This document shows, in pieces, positions 1 through 6,550 of a DNA stretch of 7,854 nucleotides. The notes below the pieces were generated by a model that did not search any database, had not been told where the DNA came from, and worked only from the letters and a program-made list of their open reading frames with translations. Positions within the stretch are counted from its first letter, which is position 1. Each line of letters begins with the position of its first letter. The DNA comes from 2-12-FULL-43-11 sp035655355 (GTDB taxonomy: Bacteria > Patescibacteriota > Minisyncoccia > UBA6257 > Colwellbacteraceae), in the NCBI GenBank assembly GCA_035655355.1, contig DASRUQ010000045.1:1-7854 (forward strand). The letters are read 5' to 3'. The translations under genes and the position numbers were made by a program.

Positions 1-1
1 G

Positions 2-883
2 GCGGTGGTGGACTATATGGTTAAGGGTTACGCTGATGGCTTTACCCCCAATCCGGATGTAATGTGCAATAAAGAAATTAAGTTCGGACTTTTCCTTAAG
101 AAGGCCTTAGAGTTAGGCGCTGATTATATTGCGACCGGCCACTATGTAAAAGTTCAAAAATCCCATGCCTACCGGCAGGCAGGAAAATTCAAAAATCAAA
201 ATGACAAATCAAAATTTAAAATTGTCTATAAATTATTCCAAGCCGAAGATAAGAATAAAGACCAATCATATTTCCTATGGACGCTTACACAAGAACAGTT
301 AAAATACTGTCTTTTTCCTATCGGCGATTATTTAAAATCGGATGTCAGGCGTATTGCCGCCAGGGCGAAACTGCCTACCGCTAAGAAAAAAGATTCCCAA
401 GGGCTTTGTTTTATAGGCAAAGTAACCATGCGTGATTTCTTGGGAGAATATTTGCCCGTTAAGAGAGGTAGGGTTTTAAGCGTTAAGGGCGAGACGCTGG
501 GAGAGCATGAAGGTAATTATTTCTACACTGTTGGTCAAAGACATGGCATTAAAATCTCGGGCAACAAGCCATACTACGTGATAAGTAAAAACGCTTTGAC
601 TAATACTTTAATTTTAGGAGACGCAGAGGAGATTGAAGCTGTTCAAACTAAGGTTGTTAAATTAAATTCAGCTAATTTGGTATTAAGCAGCCAAGGAAAT
701 GCGAAAGTTTATGCCAGGTTGCGTTACAGGCAACCCCTTAGTAAAGCTAGTCTTGTTAAAAGTTCTAAAGGCTCATTAGAGCTTGTTTTTGACCGTCCTC
801 AAAAATTCGTAGCCCCTGGTCAGTCAGCGGTTTTTTATTCTCCAGGAGGAGAAATGCTTGGCGGTGGAGTAATTACAGTTTAA
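2..883 (+). CDS. mnmA: tRNA-specific 2-thiouridylase MnmA, 5'-truncated by the window edge
   Basis: MnmA adenylates and thiolates U34 of the tRNAs for Lys, Glu and Gln in the cytoplasm, making s2U34. Only the C-terminal part is present: the reading frame enters from upstream, and about 80 N-terminal residues, including the PP-loop SGGVDS motif, lie outside the window. The GTG at 5 is therefore internal. Visible family signatures, counted from that GTG, are TPNPDVMC with the nucleophilic Cys at residue 21, ATGHY near 43-47, NKDQSYFLWTL, DSQGLCFIG with the second catalytic Cys at residue 135, TVGQRHG, and the C-terminal beta-barrel ending PGQSAVFY...GGGVI. Both catalytic cysteines are intact, so the enzyme should be active. 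The segment between HY and NKDQ is 36 residues against 18 in the E. coli protein as I recall it; the excess matches an inserted repeat (see 164-223). The gene ends in TAA, nine bases before the next gene in the same frame. Confidence 0.95.
   Translation, partial: AVVDYMVKGYADGFTPNPDVMCNKEIKFGLFLKKALELGADYIATGHYVKVQKSHAYRQAGKFKNQNDKSKFKIVYKLFQAEDKNKDQSYFLWTLTQEQLKYCLFPIGDYLKSDVRRIAARAKLPTAKKKDSQGLCFIGKVTMRDFLGEYLPVKRGRVLSVKGETLGEHEGNYFYTVGQRHGIKISGNKPYYVISKNALTNTLILGDAEEIEAVQTKVVKLNSANLVLSSQGNAKVYARLRYRQPLSKASLVKSSKGSLELVFDRPQKFVAPGQSAVFYSPGGEMLGGGVITV
164..223. repeat. In-frame palindrome plus AT-rich repeat inside mnmA
   Basis: Positions 166-181 form a 16-base near-palindrome, TGCCTACCGGCAGGCA, with one mismatched pair (171/176). 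It is followed at 184-223 by an A-rich tract of reiterated CAAAAAT/CAAAAT/AAATTT units. Together they encode a low-complexity stretch of Lys, Asn, Gln and Phe in a loop where MnmA is usually about 18 residues shorter. The reading frame is kept and both catalytic motifs continue normally on either side. Palindromes of the TGCCTGCCGGCAGGCA type next to such A/T tracts are, from memory, common between genes in candidate-phylum genomes. That this is a dispersed element comparable to Rickettsia palindromic elements is inference; only one copy lies in this window. Confidence 0.6.
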
Positions 884-892
884 AATCAAACT

Positions 893-1810
893 GTGGAGAA
901 TTCATATGAGGTAATCATAGTAGGAGCCGGACCTTCAGGGTGGTCAGCTTCTATTTTTTTGTCTCGTGCCGGCGTTAAGACTTTAGTTGTAGGTCAGGAC
1001 GGAGAGAGTGGTCTGTCTTACGCGGCTGATGTTAGAAACTTCCCGGGTTTCCCCGACGGTATCTCCGGCCGGACTCTCCTGGACAATATGATAGAACAGT
1101 CGGTACGTGAAGGCGTGATGTATGAGCGTGATGAAGTGACTCATATAGAGGAACGCGATGGGTTAGTTTTTGTGAAAACAGCATCTTTAAAAGAATTTTC
1201 CGCCGAAAAACTTATTCTGGCCCATGGTGCCAATTATATTAAAGCCAATATTCCAGGAGAAAAAGAATATCGCAACAAAGGGGTTTATTATTGCGCAACC
1301 TGTGACGGGCCGCTTTATAAAGGTAAGGAGGCTATAGTCTTAGGCAACGGCAATTTAGCCGCCGAAGAAGCTATCGAACTGGTTACTTATGCCAAGTCGG
1401 TCAAGATTGTCTCTAACAACCCGGAAGTTAACTTTTCAGCTGGCTACGCTAATCTTTTATCGTCGAAAAATGTAGAAGTTATTAAAGCTCGAGCCAAAGA
1501 AATTAAAGGGAATGAATTTGCCGATTCTCTGGTCCTTGATAATATGGATATTTTATCTCTAGAAGGACTTTTTATAGCTTTAGGGACAGCCTCTTCACTG
1601 GACTTTGCTAGACAACTAGGGCTGGAGGTAACGGGAGATTTTATTAAGACCAATGAAGGTATGTTAACGAATAACGAAAACATCTGGGCTTGCGGTATGG
1701 CTCGCGGTGGCATTAACCAAGTTACCAAATCAGTTGGCGAAGCAACCACAGCGGCTGTTAATGTTATTAAATCTCTTAAAGGCTTGCCTAATTACATAGA
1801 CCACACTTAA
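893..1810 (+). CDS. Thioredoxin reductase-like FAD/disulfide oxidoreductase with altered NADPH site
   Basis: A 305-residue low-molecular-weight thioredoxin reductase-type flavoprotein. It has an N-terminal FAD GxGxxG (residues 11-16, GAGPSG), the NFPGF segment at 49-53, and the redox-active CATC at 134-137 followed by Asp138, aligning with Cys135/Cys138 of E. coli TrxB. A second Rossmann motif is at 151-160, written GNGNLAAEEA instead of the usual GGGDSAxEEA. The HRRxxxR loop that recognises the NADPH 2'-phosphate is absent: residues 170-180 read KSVKIVSNNPE. The C-terminal FAD motif normally containing GD reads CGMARGGINQ, with Met269 in place of Asp. The disulfide chemistry thus looks kept, while electron-donor preference may be NADH, ferredoxin or something else. 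GTG 893 is the only start that retains the FAD motif, since the in-frame mnmA stop is nine bases upstream; no Shine-Dalgarno sequence is seen. It is probably cotranscribed with mnmA. A trxB assignment is reasonable by family but not certain by function. Confidence 0.85.
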   Translation: MENSYEVIIVGAGPSGWSASIFLSRAGVKTLVVGQDGESGLSYAADVRNFPGFPDGISGRTLLDNMIEQSVREGVMYERDEVTHIEERDGLVFVKTASLKEFSAEKLILAHGANYIKANIPGEKEYRNKGVYYCATCDGPLYKGKEAIVLGNGNLAAEEAIELVTYAKSVKIVSNNPEVNFSAGYANLLSSKNVEVIKARAKEIKGNEFADSLVLDNMDILSLEGLFIALGTASSLDFARQLGLEVTGDFIKTNEGMLTNNENIWACGMARGGINQVTKSVGEATTAAVNVIKSLKGLPNYIDHT

Positions 1811-1820
1811 AGATTTCCCG

Positions 1821-1829
1821 TGTTATAAT
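1821..1829 (+). promoter_or_regulatory. Extended -10 promoter of the corrinoid adenosyltransferase gene
   Basis: The bases TGTTATAAT are a perfect extended -10 (TGN followed by TATAAT at 1824-1829). Only eight bases separate it from the ATG at 1838, so a start point about seven bases downstream of the -10 would fall at or just before the start codon and give a leaderless mRNA. No Shine-Dalgarno sequence lies in the gap, which agrees. No good -35 is seen at the expected distance; extended -10 promoters can work without one. A chance match in AT-rich spacer remains possible. Confidence 0.6.
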
Positions 1830-1837
1830 TCAATTTC

Positions 1838-2359
1838 ATGTTGATAGTTTTCACGGGTAACGGAAAGGGTAAAACAACTGCTTCTTTAGGGCAGGCGGTG
1901 AGAGCTGTCGGACAGGGAAGAAATGTCCTTATGATTCAGTTCATCAAAGGTCCCTGGAAATCCGGCGAAGACGAGATAGTTATGGCGAACAAGTCCGGCC
2001 AGGGTTCCTTTGAGCTTAAAAAAATGGGTTTGGGCTTTGTTGGTATTTTGGGCGACACCCTGCCTATAGAAGAACACGCTGCGTCCGCCAGAAAGGCGTT
2101 GGAACTATTTAAGGAAGAACTTCCCAAGTGGGACCTTATTGTTCTGGATGAAGTTAATGTAGCGGTATCTCTGGGATTATTAACCGCGGAGGAAGTTTTG
2201 GAAACTGTTTCTGATTTAGCCCCGGGGAAAATAGTGCTCTTTACGGGCCGTGACGCGCCGGAGACTTTTCTCAAGCGCGCCGATCTTGTTACTGAAATGA
2301 AAGAGATTAAACACCCTTTTAACAAGAAAGAATTTGCCAAGATAGCTATAGAGTTTTAA
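1838..2359 (+). CDS. cobO: Corrinoid adenosyltransferase, CobA/CobO/BtuR family
   Basis: A P-loop ATP:corrinoid adenosyltransferase of 173 residues, which transfers the 5'-deoxyadenosyl group of ATP to Co(I) of a corrinoid, making the adenosylcobalamin form. The Walker A motif GNGKGKTT is at residues 7-14. Family signatures follow: VLMIQFIKG at 30-38, LDEVN at 103-107, TGRDAP at 136-141, LVTEM at 150-154 and KHPF at 158-161, with the family-typical IEF ending. It lacks the N-terminal extension of E. coli BtuR, as CobO-type members often do. The segment usually containing GxGFTW reads GLGFVGI here, so the corrinoid pocket may differ. No other cobalamin gene lies in the window, so salvage of an acquired corrinoid is more likely than synthesis, or the protein may have another P-loop role. 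Its own promoter sits directly upstream, and comEC begins two bases after its stop, suggesting cotranscription. The cobO symbol is by family. Confidence 0.85.
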   Translation: MLIVFTGNGKGKTTASLGQAVRAVGQGRNVLMIQFIKGPWKSGEDEIVMANKSGQGSFELKKMGLGFVGILGDTLPIEEHAASARKALELFKEELPKWDLIVLDEVNVAVSLGLLTAEEVLETVSDLAPGKIVLFTGRDAPETFLKRADLVTEMKEIKHPFNKKEFAKIAIEF

Positions 2360-2361
2360 TT

Positions 2362-3660
2362 ATGCGGGCATACGATATTGCTTTTTACATCTCGTTTTCC
2401 TTTATCGTAGGCATTGGCATAGCCAGCCTTTCCTTAAATTTCTTCTTAGTGGCTGCCGTTGCGGCTCTAGTTTGGTGGGTGAAAGACGGAAGATTCTTTT
2501 GGGGATGCATGGTGCTCCTTTCATTATTATTTGGTTCTTTTTACTACCATTTTTATCATTCCGAAAATAAACAAAACTTCCCTTTGGATGAGCAGATAAC
2601 TTTCGAAGCTGTTGTTTCGGGATACCCAAAGTCCGGCCTGACAGATCAGCAATTGGATGTAGCTTTACAAAAGCCATACGGCGGGGAAGTTAGACTCTAT
2701 GTTCCGCTTTATCCTGAGTTTTCCTATGGAGAAGTTTTAATAATTACCGGTAAAATTACCGAATCGGCCTCAGGCAGACTTCATTATGTTAATCACCCTT
2801 TAATAAAAGACACGGGCCTTAACGGAGGCAGTTACTTAAGGTTGAAGCTTTTCTCTTTTAAAGAAAGCCTGGTTACTAAAATCTTCCGGGTTCTCCCTGA
2901 AGAAAAAGCCGCCTTCTTATCCGGCCTGCTTTTCGGTGAGAGAGCTGAATTTTCTGATAGTTTCGTAACTAGTTTAAAGAATAGCGGCACAACGCACTTA
3001 GTAGCTCTTTCCGGGTATAACATTTCCATTATCACCGTCGGCTTGGGAAGTGTTTTTGCTTATTTCACCAAAAGAAGAACAGCCTTCTGGCTCTCCGTTC
3101 TTTTTGTAATCGCATTTGTCATTATGACCGGAGCGGAAGAATCTGTTGTCCGGGCGGCAGTTATGGGCATAGTTTTTCTGGTCTCCCGGCAAAACAGCCG
3201 TCTTTATAGTGTCAGAAACGCCATTACCCTTACCGCTGCCATTATGCTTCTTTTAAATCCTGATTTGCTGGTTTTTAATGTCGGCTTCCAACTTTCTTTC
3301 GCGGCTCTCATCGGTTTGGTTTATATTCAGCCCTTATTAAAAGAATTGCTTCAGAGACTGTTAAAAGTAAAAGCTGAAGGAGGCTTCTTGAATTGGAGAG
3401 AGAACGCGTTACAAACGGCCTCGGCTCAATTTGCCGCTTTCCCGATTATTATCGGCACTTTCGGCTACTTTTCTCCGTGGTCGTTGCTCGCTAATGTCTT
3501 GATACTGGGATTAATGCCGATTACGATGTTTCTGGGGTTTGTAACAGTGGTTTTGGGCTTAATTTCTTACCACTTGTCACTTTTAGCCGCCTGGATAACA
3601 GGATTATTTTTAGGATATGAAATCTTTATCATCAATTTATTTGGGAATATTTCTTCTTAA
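2362..3660 (+). CDS. comEC: ComEC/Rec2 membrane channel half (DUF4131 plus competence domain)
   Basis: A 432-residue polytopic inner-membrane protein that would form the channel through which single-stranded DNA enters during natural transformation. Residues about 6-62 carry three hydrophobic segments, followed by a soluble DUF4131/OB-like region to about 165. The ComEC competence domain starts near 186 with LSGLLFGERAEF and continues with SGTTHLVALSGYN (209-220), the family's most conserved stretch, then VVRAAVMG and PDLLVFNVGFQLSFAA. Further membrane helices run to the C-terminus. The single-chain form (about 700-800 residues) would continue into a metallo-beta-lactamase domain; here the chain stops at TAA 3658-3660, and that domain is encoded by the next gene, which overlaps by 44 bases in the +1 frame. 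The ATG lies two bases after the previous stop, without a clear Shine-Dalgarno sequence. Confidence 0.92.
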   Translation: MRAYDIAFYISFSFIVGIGIASLSLNFFLVAAVAALVWWVKDGRFFWGCMVLLSLLFGSFYYHFYHSENKQNFPLDEQITFEAVVSGYPKSGLTDQQLDVALQKPYGGEVRLYVPLYPEFSYGEVLIITGKITESASGRLHYVNHPLIKDTGLNGGSYLRLKLFSFKESLVTKIFRVLPEEKAAFLSGLLFGERAEFSDSFVTSLKNSGTTHLVALSGYNISIITVGLGSVFAYFTKRRTAFWLSVLFVIAFVIMTGAEESVVRAAVMGIVFLVSRQNSRLYSVRNAITLTAAIMLLLNPDLLVFNVGFQLSFAALIGLVYIQPLLKELLQRLLKVKAEGGFLNWRENALQTASAQFAAFPIIIGTFGYFSPWSLLANVLILGLMPITMFLGFVTVVLGLISYHLSLLAAWITGLFLGYEIFIINLFGNISS

Positions 3661-4459
3661 CTGCCTGGTCTGGTACTGGGTAGCTGTAGGAGGACCGCGA
3701 AGTTATCTCAATCTTTATTTTATGGATATAGGTCAGGGCGATTCTGCCTTGGCTATTCTTCCTGGGGGAGTAAAAATTCTTTTTGACGGAGGCCCCGATA
3801 AATCTCTTTTAAACGACTTAGGGAAGATCCTGCCGGCTACCGATAGGCGAATAGATCTGGTTATTCTTTCTCATCCGCAGGCGGATCATTTCACCGGATT
3901 CATCTCTCTTCTTGACCGTTACGAAGTAAGTTACTTTATCTGGAACGGACGCCAGGGCGAAACCGAGAGCTGGAAGAGTTTAGCCTCGGCTCTTAAGGAA
4001 AAGCACGTGAATACTTTACGCCTGATGGAGGGAGACGGGATCAAATACCGGGAGAGTGAAATTAAATTCCTTTCTCCGGACGAGACAGAATTAGGGGACA
4101 CAGAATTAAACAATACTGTTCTGGCGGCTGAGCTGTTTTCTGGAGGAGTGAAGACTTTATTTATCGGAGATATCGGTTTTGACGTGGAGCGCCGTTTGGC
4201 TGGAAAATACGACATGAATATAGATATTTTGAAGGTGGCTCACCACGGCTCCAAATATTCCAGTGGAGATGAGTTCCTGGCAGAAGCTACTCCAGCGGTT
4301 TCTGTGATCCAGGTAGGTAAAAATACTTACGGCCATCCGACTAAAGATGCTTTAGACAGACTGGCAGCTATTGGTTCGGCGATTTATCGGAATGACTTGG
4401 CCGGTACGGTGCATATTGAGGCCGATGAAGGCAGGCTTAATATTTTTAAAGAAAGATGA
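3617..4459 (+). CDS. ComEC C-terminal half: membrane-anchored metallo-beta-lactamase-fold protein
   Basis: A 280-residue protein equivalent to the ComEC/Rec2 C-terminal domain, proposed in other bacteria to degrade the non-transported DNA strand. Residues about 5-24 form one hydrophobic segment after MKS, consistent with an N-in anchor placing the domain outside the cytoplasm, as in full-length ComEC. Conserved blocks are DIGQGDS (37-43), FDGG (56-59), SHPQADH (85-91, with His86, Asp90 and His91 of the metal-binding signature), IGDIG with Asp185, and AHHGSKYSS from 208. The second position of the HxHxDH motif is Gln88, which in ComEC relatives is usually Asp (HPDADH), so one metal site may be altered. 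The frame is closed upstream by TAG at 3611-3613, making ATG 3617 the first start. It ends in TGA (4457-4459), and those bases also serve as the TGN of the aspS promoter. Confidence 0.9.
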   Translation: MKSLSSIYLGIFLLNCLVWYWVAVGGPRSYLNLYFMDIGQGDSALAILPGGVKILFDGGPDKSLLNDLGKILPATDRRIDLVILSHPQADHFTGFISLLDRYEVSYFIWNGRQGETESWKSLASALKEKHVNTLRLMEGDGIKYRESEIKFLSPDETELGDTELNNTVLAAELFSGGVKTLFIGDIGFDVERRLAGKYDMNIDILKVAHHGSKYSSGDEFLAEATPAVSVIQVGKNTYGHPTKDALDRLAAIGSAIYRNDLAGTVHIEADEGRLNIFKER

Positions 4460-4465
4460 TATGAT
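4457..4465 (+). promoter_or_regulatory. Extended -10 promoter of aspS overlapping the upstream stop codon
   Basis: TGA at 4457-4459 followed by TATGAT at 4460-4465 gives an extended -10 (TGNTATGAT). A TTAATA at 4437-4442 sits 17 bases upstream as a plausible -35, four of six matches to TTGACA. The ATG of aspS is 12 bases after the -10, so any leader would be only about five bases. No Shine-Dalgarno sequence is present. The TG of the promoter is the stop codon of the preceding gene. Confidence 0.55.
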
Positions 4466-4477
4466 GGACTCACTTTT

Positions 4478-5884
4478 ATGAGAATTCTGACGGAAGAAAT
4501 ACCCTCTCTTATAGGGCAAGAGGTAGAGTTAGCCGGTTGGGTTGACTCTCGCCGTGACCACGGCAAGATTATTTTTATTGACCTTCGCGACAGATCTGGC
4601 TTGGTTCAAATGGTTTTCGTTCCTAAAGAAAATCCGGAACTCTACGCTCTAGCCGACACGCTTCGCCCCGAATGGGTTATTAGAGTTAAGGGAATAGTCG
4701 CCGAACGGCCCAGCGGGATGCAGAATGAGGTCTTGAAAACCGGTAAAGTTGAAGTTCAGGTAAAGAGCTTGGAGATTATTACTAAAGCGAAGACTCCTCC
4801 TTTTGCTTTAAATACAGACGGCCACGAAATAAGCGAAGATCTTCGTATGCAGTACCGTTACTTGGATATGAGGCGGCCCCGGGTAGCTAAAAATATTCGT
4901 AACCGCCATAAAGTTATTAAATTCATGCGTGATTTTTTAACCGCCGCGGGATTCGTGGAGGTAGAAACTCCGAGTCTTGGCAAATCAACTCCGGAAGGAG
5001 CTAGGGACTATTTAGTGCCTTCTCGTGTTTACCCTGGCAACTTCTACGCCTTACCCCAGTCTCCTCAACAGTATAAACAACTCCTGATGGTTGGTGGTTT
5101 GGAACGTTATTTCCAAATAGCCAGGTGTTTTAGAGACGAAGATACCCGTGGCGACAGACAGCCGGAGTTTACTCAGCTTGATATTGAAATGAGCTTCATT
5201 GAGAAGGAGGAGATTTTATCTTTAATAGAAGAACTTTATATTAAAATTGTAAAAGAGCTTTACCCGCATAAAAAAATCCAGCAGATTCCTTTTCCTAGGC
5301 TAACTTACAAAGAAGTTATGGAGAAATATAATTCCGATAAGCCGGATATCAGGCAGGATAAAAACGACCCCGATGAGTTAGCCTTTTGTTTTGTAGTTGA
5401 TTTCCCTATGTTTGAATGGAAAGAAAGCGAAAAACGCTGGGACGCGGTACACCATCCCTTTACTCAACCCGCGGTCAAAGACAAGGCCGATTTTCTGGAG
5501 CAGTTTAAGAAAGATCCAGCCGCTATGCTTGCCAAGCAATACGATTTTGTTTTGAACGGCTACGAGATAGGCGGAGGGTCAATCAGAACCCACAACCCGG
5601 AGCTTCTAGCTTCTGTTTTTGAAGTTATGGGCAACGATCCCGCGGCCGTGAAAGAAAAATTCGGACATCTTTTGGAAGCTTTTGAATATGGTGTTCCGCC
5701 CCATGGCGGCATCGCCCCAGGTATAGACCGGTTCCTGATGATTATGGAGCGGGAGCCAAACATCAGGGAAGTCATTGCTTTCCCGAAGACCGGTGATGGC
5801 AGAGACTTATTGATGGGAGCGCCTTCCGGAGTTTCGGAGGAACAGTTAAAAGAGTTAAGTATAGAAATAAGAAAGAAGAAATAA
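4478..5884 (+). CDS. aspS: Aspartyl-tRNA synthetase lacking the GAD insertion domain
   Basis: A class II synthetase that charges tRNA-Asp with aspartate in the cytoplasm. At 468 residues it is well below the roughly 590 of typical bacterial AspRS. The N-terminal OB-fold anticodon-binding domain (about 1-105) carries AGWVDSRRDH...FIDLRDRSG. The catalytic core shows motif 1 (FLTAAGFVEVETPSL), the ATP region TPEGARDYLVPSR, motif 2 starting FRDEDTRGDRQPEFTQ at 218, and motif 3 GIAPGIDRF ending at Arg418. Between SDKPDIR (286-292) and VVDFPMFEW (from 307) only about 15 residues remain where most bacteria carry the GAD domain of about 120; catalytic motifs are intact on both sides, so this is a clean domain loss, not a broken gene. 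His28 in RRDH matches the residue linked, as I recall, to non-discriminating AspRS, which also charges tRNA-Asn for GatCAB amidation. It is followed without a gap by ndk. Confidence 0.95.
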   Translation: MRILTEEIPSLIGQEVELAGWVDSRRDHGKIIFIDLRDRSGLVQMVFVPKENPELYALADTLRPEWVIRVKGIVAERPSGMQNEVLKTGKVEVQVKSLEIITKAKTPPFALNTDGHEISEDLRMQYRYLDMRRPRVAKNIRNRHKVIKFMRDFLTAAGFVEVETPSLGKSTPEGARDYLVPSRVYPGNFYALPQSPQQYKQLLMVGGLERYFQIARCFRDEDTRGDRQPEFTQLDIEMSFIEKEEILSLIEELYIKIVKELYPHKKIQQIPFPRLTYKEVMEKYNSDKPDIRQDKNDPDELAFCFVVDFPMFEWKESEKRWDAVHHPFTQPAVKDKADFLEQFKKDPAAMLAKQYDFVLNGYEIGGGSIRTHNPELLASVFEVMGNDPAAVKEKFGHLLEAFEYGVPPHGGIAPGIDRFLMIMEREPNIREVIAFPKTGDGRDLLMGAPSGVSEEQLKELSIEIRKKK

Positions 5885-6490
5885 ATGGATAACATCAAAA
5901 AAGAAAGAACTTTAGTAGTCATCAAACCGGACGGCGTTCAGAGGAGTCTGATAGGAGAAATAGTTAAGCGTTATGAACAATTAGGCCTTAAACTGGTGGG
6001 TTTAAAAATGACGGTGGCTCCAGCTGACTTTATTGAGAAGCATTACTTGGTTGATCCGGAGTGGCGCGTTAAAACCGGACTGAAGACTATTGAGTCTTAT
6101 AAAAAGAAGGGTAAAACCCCTCCATCGGAAGACCCAACAAAAGTCACTGAAATAATTCTGAAGAACCTAAAAAAATATCTTGCGTCCGGTCCGGTGGTAG
6201 CTATGGTTTGGCAGGGAATGCACGCGGTGGGCATAGTGAGAAAAGCGACCGGAGGTACTGAGCCTTTAACGTCAGACGTAGGTACTATCAGAGGTGATTT
6301 CACTACAGATTCTTACGAAATGGCGGACCTTGACGGCCGGGCCGTGAGAAACTTAATTCACACCTCCGGTTCTCCCGATGAGGCTCAAAAAGAGATAGCT
6401 CTTTGGTTTAACGATAATGAACTCACGGACTACCGTCTTATTAACGAATCTATCATCTATGACGTCAATCTGGACGGCATATTGGAGTAA
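5885..6490 (+). CDS. ndk: Nucleoside diphosphate kinase, long form
   Basis: NDK moves the gamma phosphate of ATP to nucleoside diphosphates through a phosphohistidine, balancing NTP and dNTP pools. The start shows ERTLVVIKPDGVQR with the conserved Lys14. GTIRGDF at 133-139 and the active-site NLIHTSGSPDEAQKEIALWF with His159 are intact. At 201 residues it is longer than the usual 130-150. About 30 extra residues lie around 55-97 (charged helix-like sequence between the helix after MTVAPADFIEKHY and SGPVVAMVWQG), about ten more between GDF and NLIH, and a C-terminal tail after IALWF. Similar long NDKs are known in archaea and, from memory, in CPR bacteria. Its ATG directly follows the aspS TAA with no intervening base, so it is almost certainly cotranscribed and translationally coupled; the purine-rich aspS end (AAGAAAGAAGAA) may help initiation. 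Confidence 0.95.
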   Translation: MDNIKKERTLVVIKPDGVQRSLIGEIVKRYEQLGLKLVGLKMTVAPADFIEKHYLVDPEWRVKTGLKTIESYKKKGKTPPSEDPTKVTEIILKNLKKYLASGPVVAMVWQGMHAVGIVRKATGGTEPLTSDVGTIRGDFTTDSYEMADLDGRAVRNLIHTSGSPDEAQKEIALWFNDNELTDYRLINESIIYDVNLDGILE

Positions 6491-6531
6491 GTTAGAAGCC
6501 CTACTTGGTAAACAATAAAATTATTATGTTG

Positions 6532-6537
6532 TATAAT
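6532..6537 (+). promoter_or_regulatory. -10 promoter element of the pilin-fusion ORF
   Basis: A consensus TATAAT lies 13 bases before the ATG at 6551, inside the only real intergenic stretch of the window (6491-6550). The -35 is weak: TAAACA at 6509-6514 with a 17-base spacer, or TTGGTA at 6505-6510 with an over-long 21-base spacer. The predicted leader is about six to eight bases, without a Shine-Dalgarno sequence, in line with the two other promoters. A short dyad (ATTAG 6536-6540, CTAAT 6548-6552) overlaps the -10 end and the start codon; it may be chance. Confidence 0.55.
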
Positions 6538-6550
6538 TAGTTTCAAGCTA

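Noticed and set aside
5..7. GTG as the start of mnmA
   Set aside because: The frame is open upstream to the window edge, and the catalytic PP-loop region is missing, so the true start lies before the window.
1444..1749. Minus-strand open frame opposite the flavoprotein gene
   Set aside because: It lies wholly within a conserved sense gene and has no family features or promoter.
3601..3620. Possible programmed frameshift joining the two ComEC halves (ATTTTTA)
   Set aside because: The heptamer does not fit the X XXY YYZ rule, the needed shift is +1, and the second gene has its own ATG and membrane anchor. Separate genes are simpler.
6491..6531. Possible transcription terminator after ndk
   Set aside because: No G/C-rich hairpin followed by a T-run is visible in the 60-base spacer.
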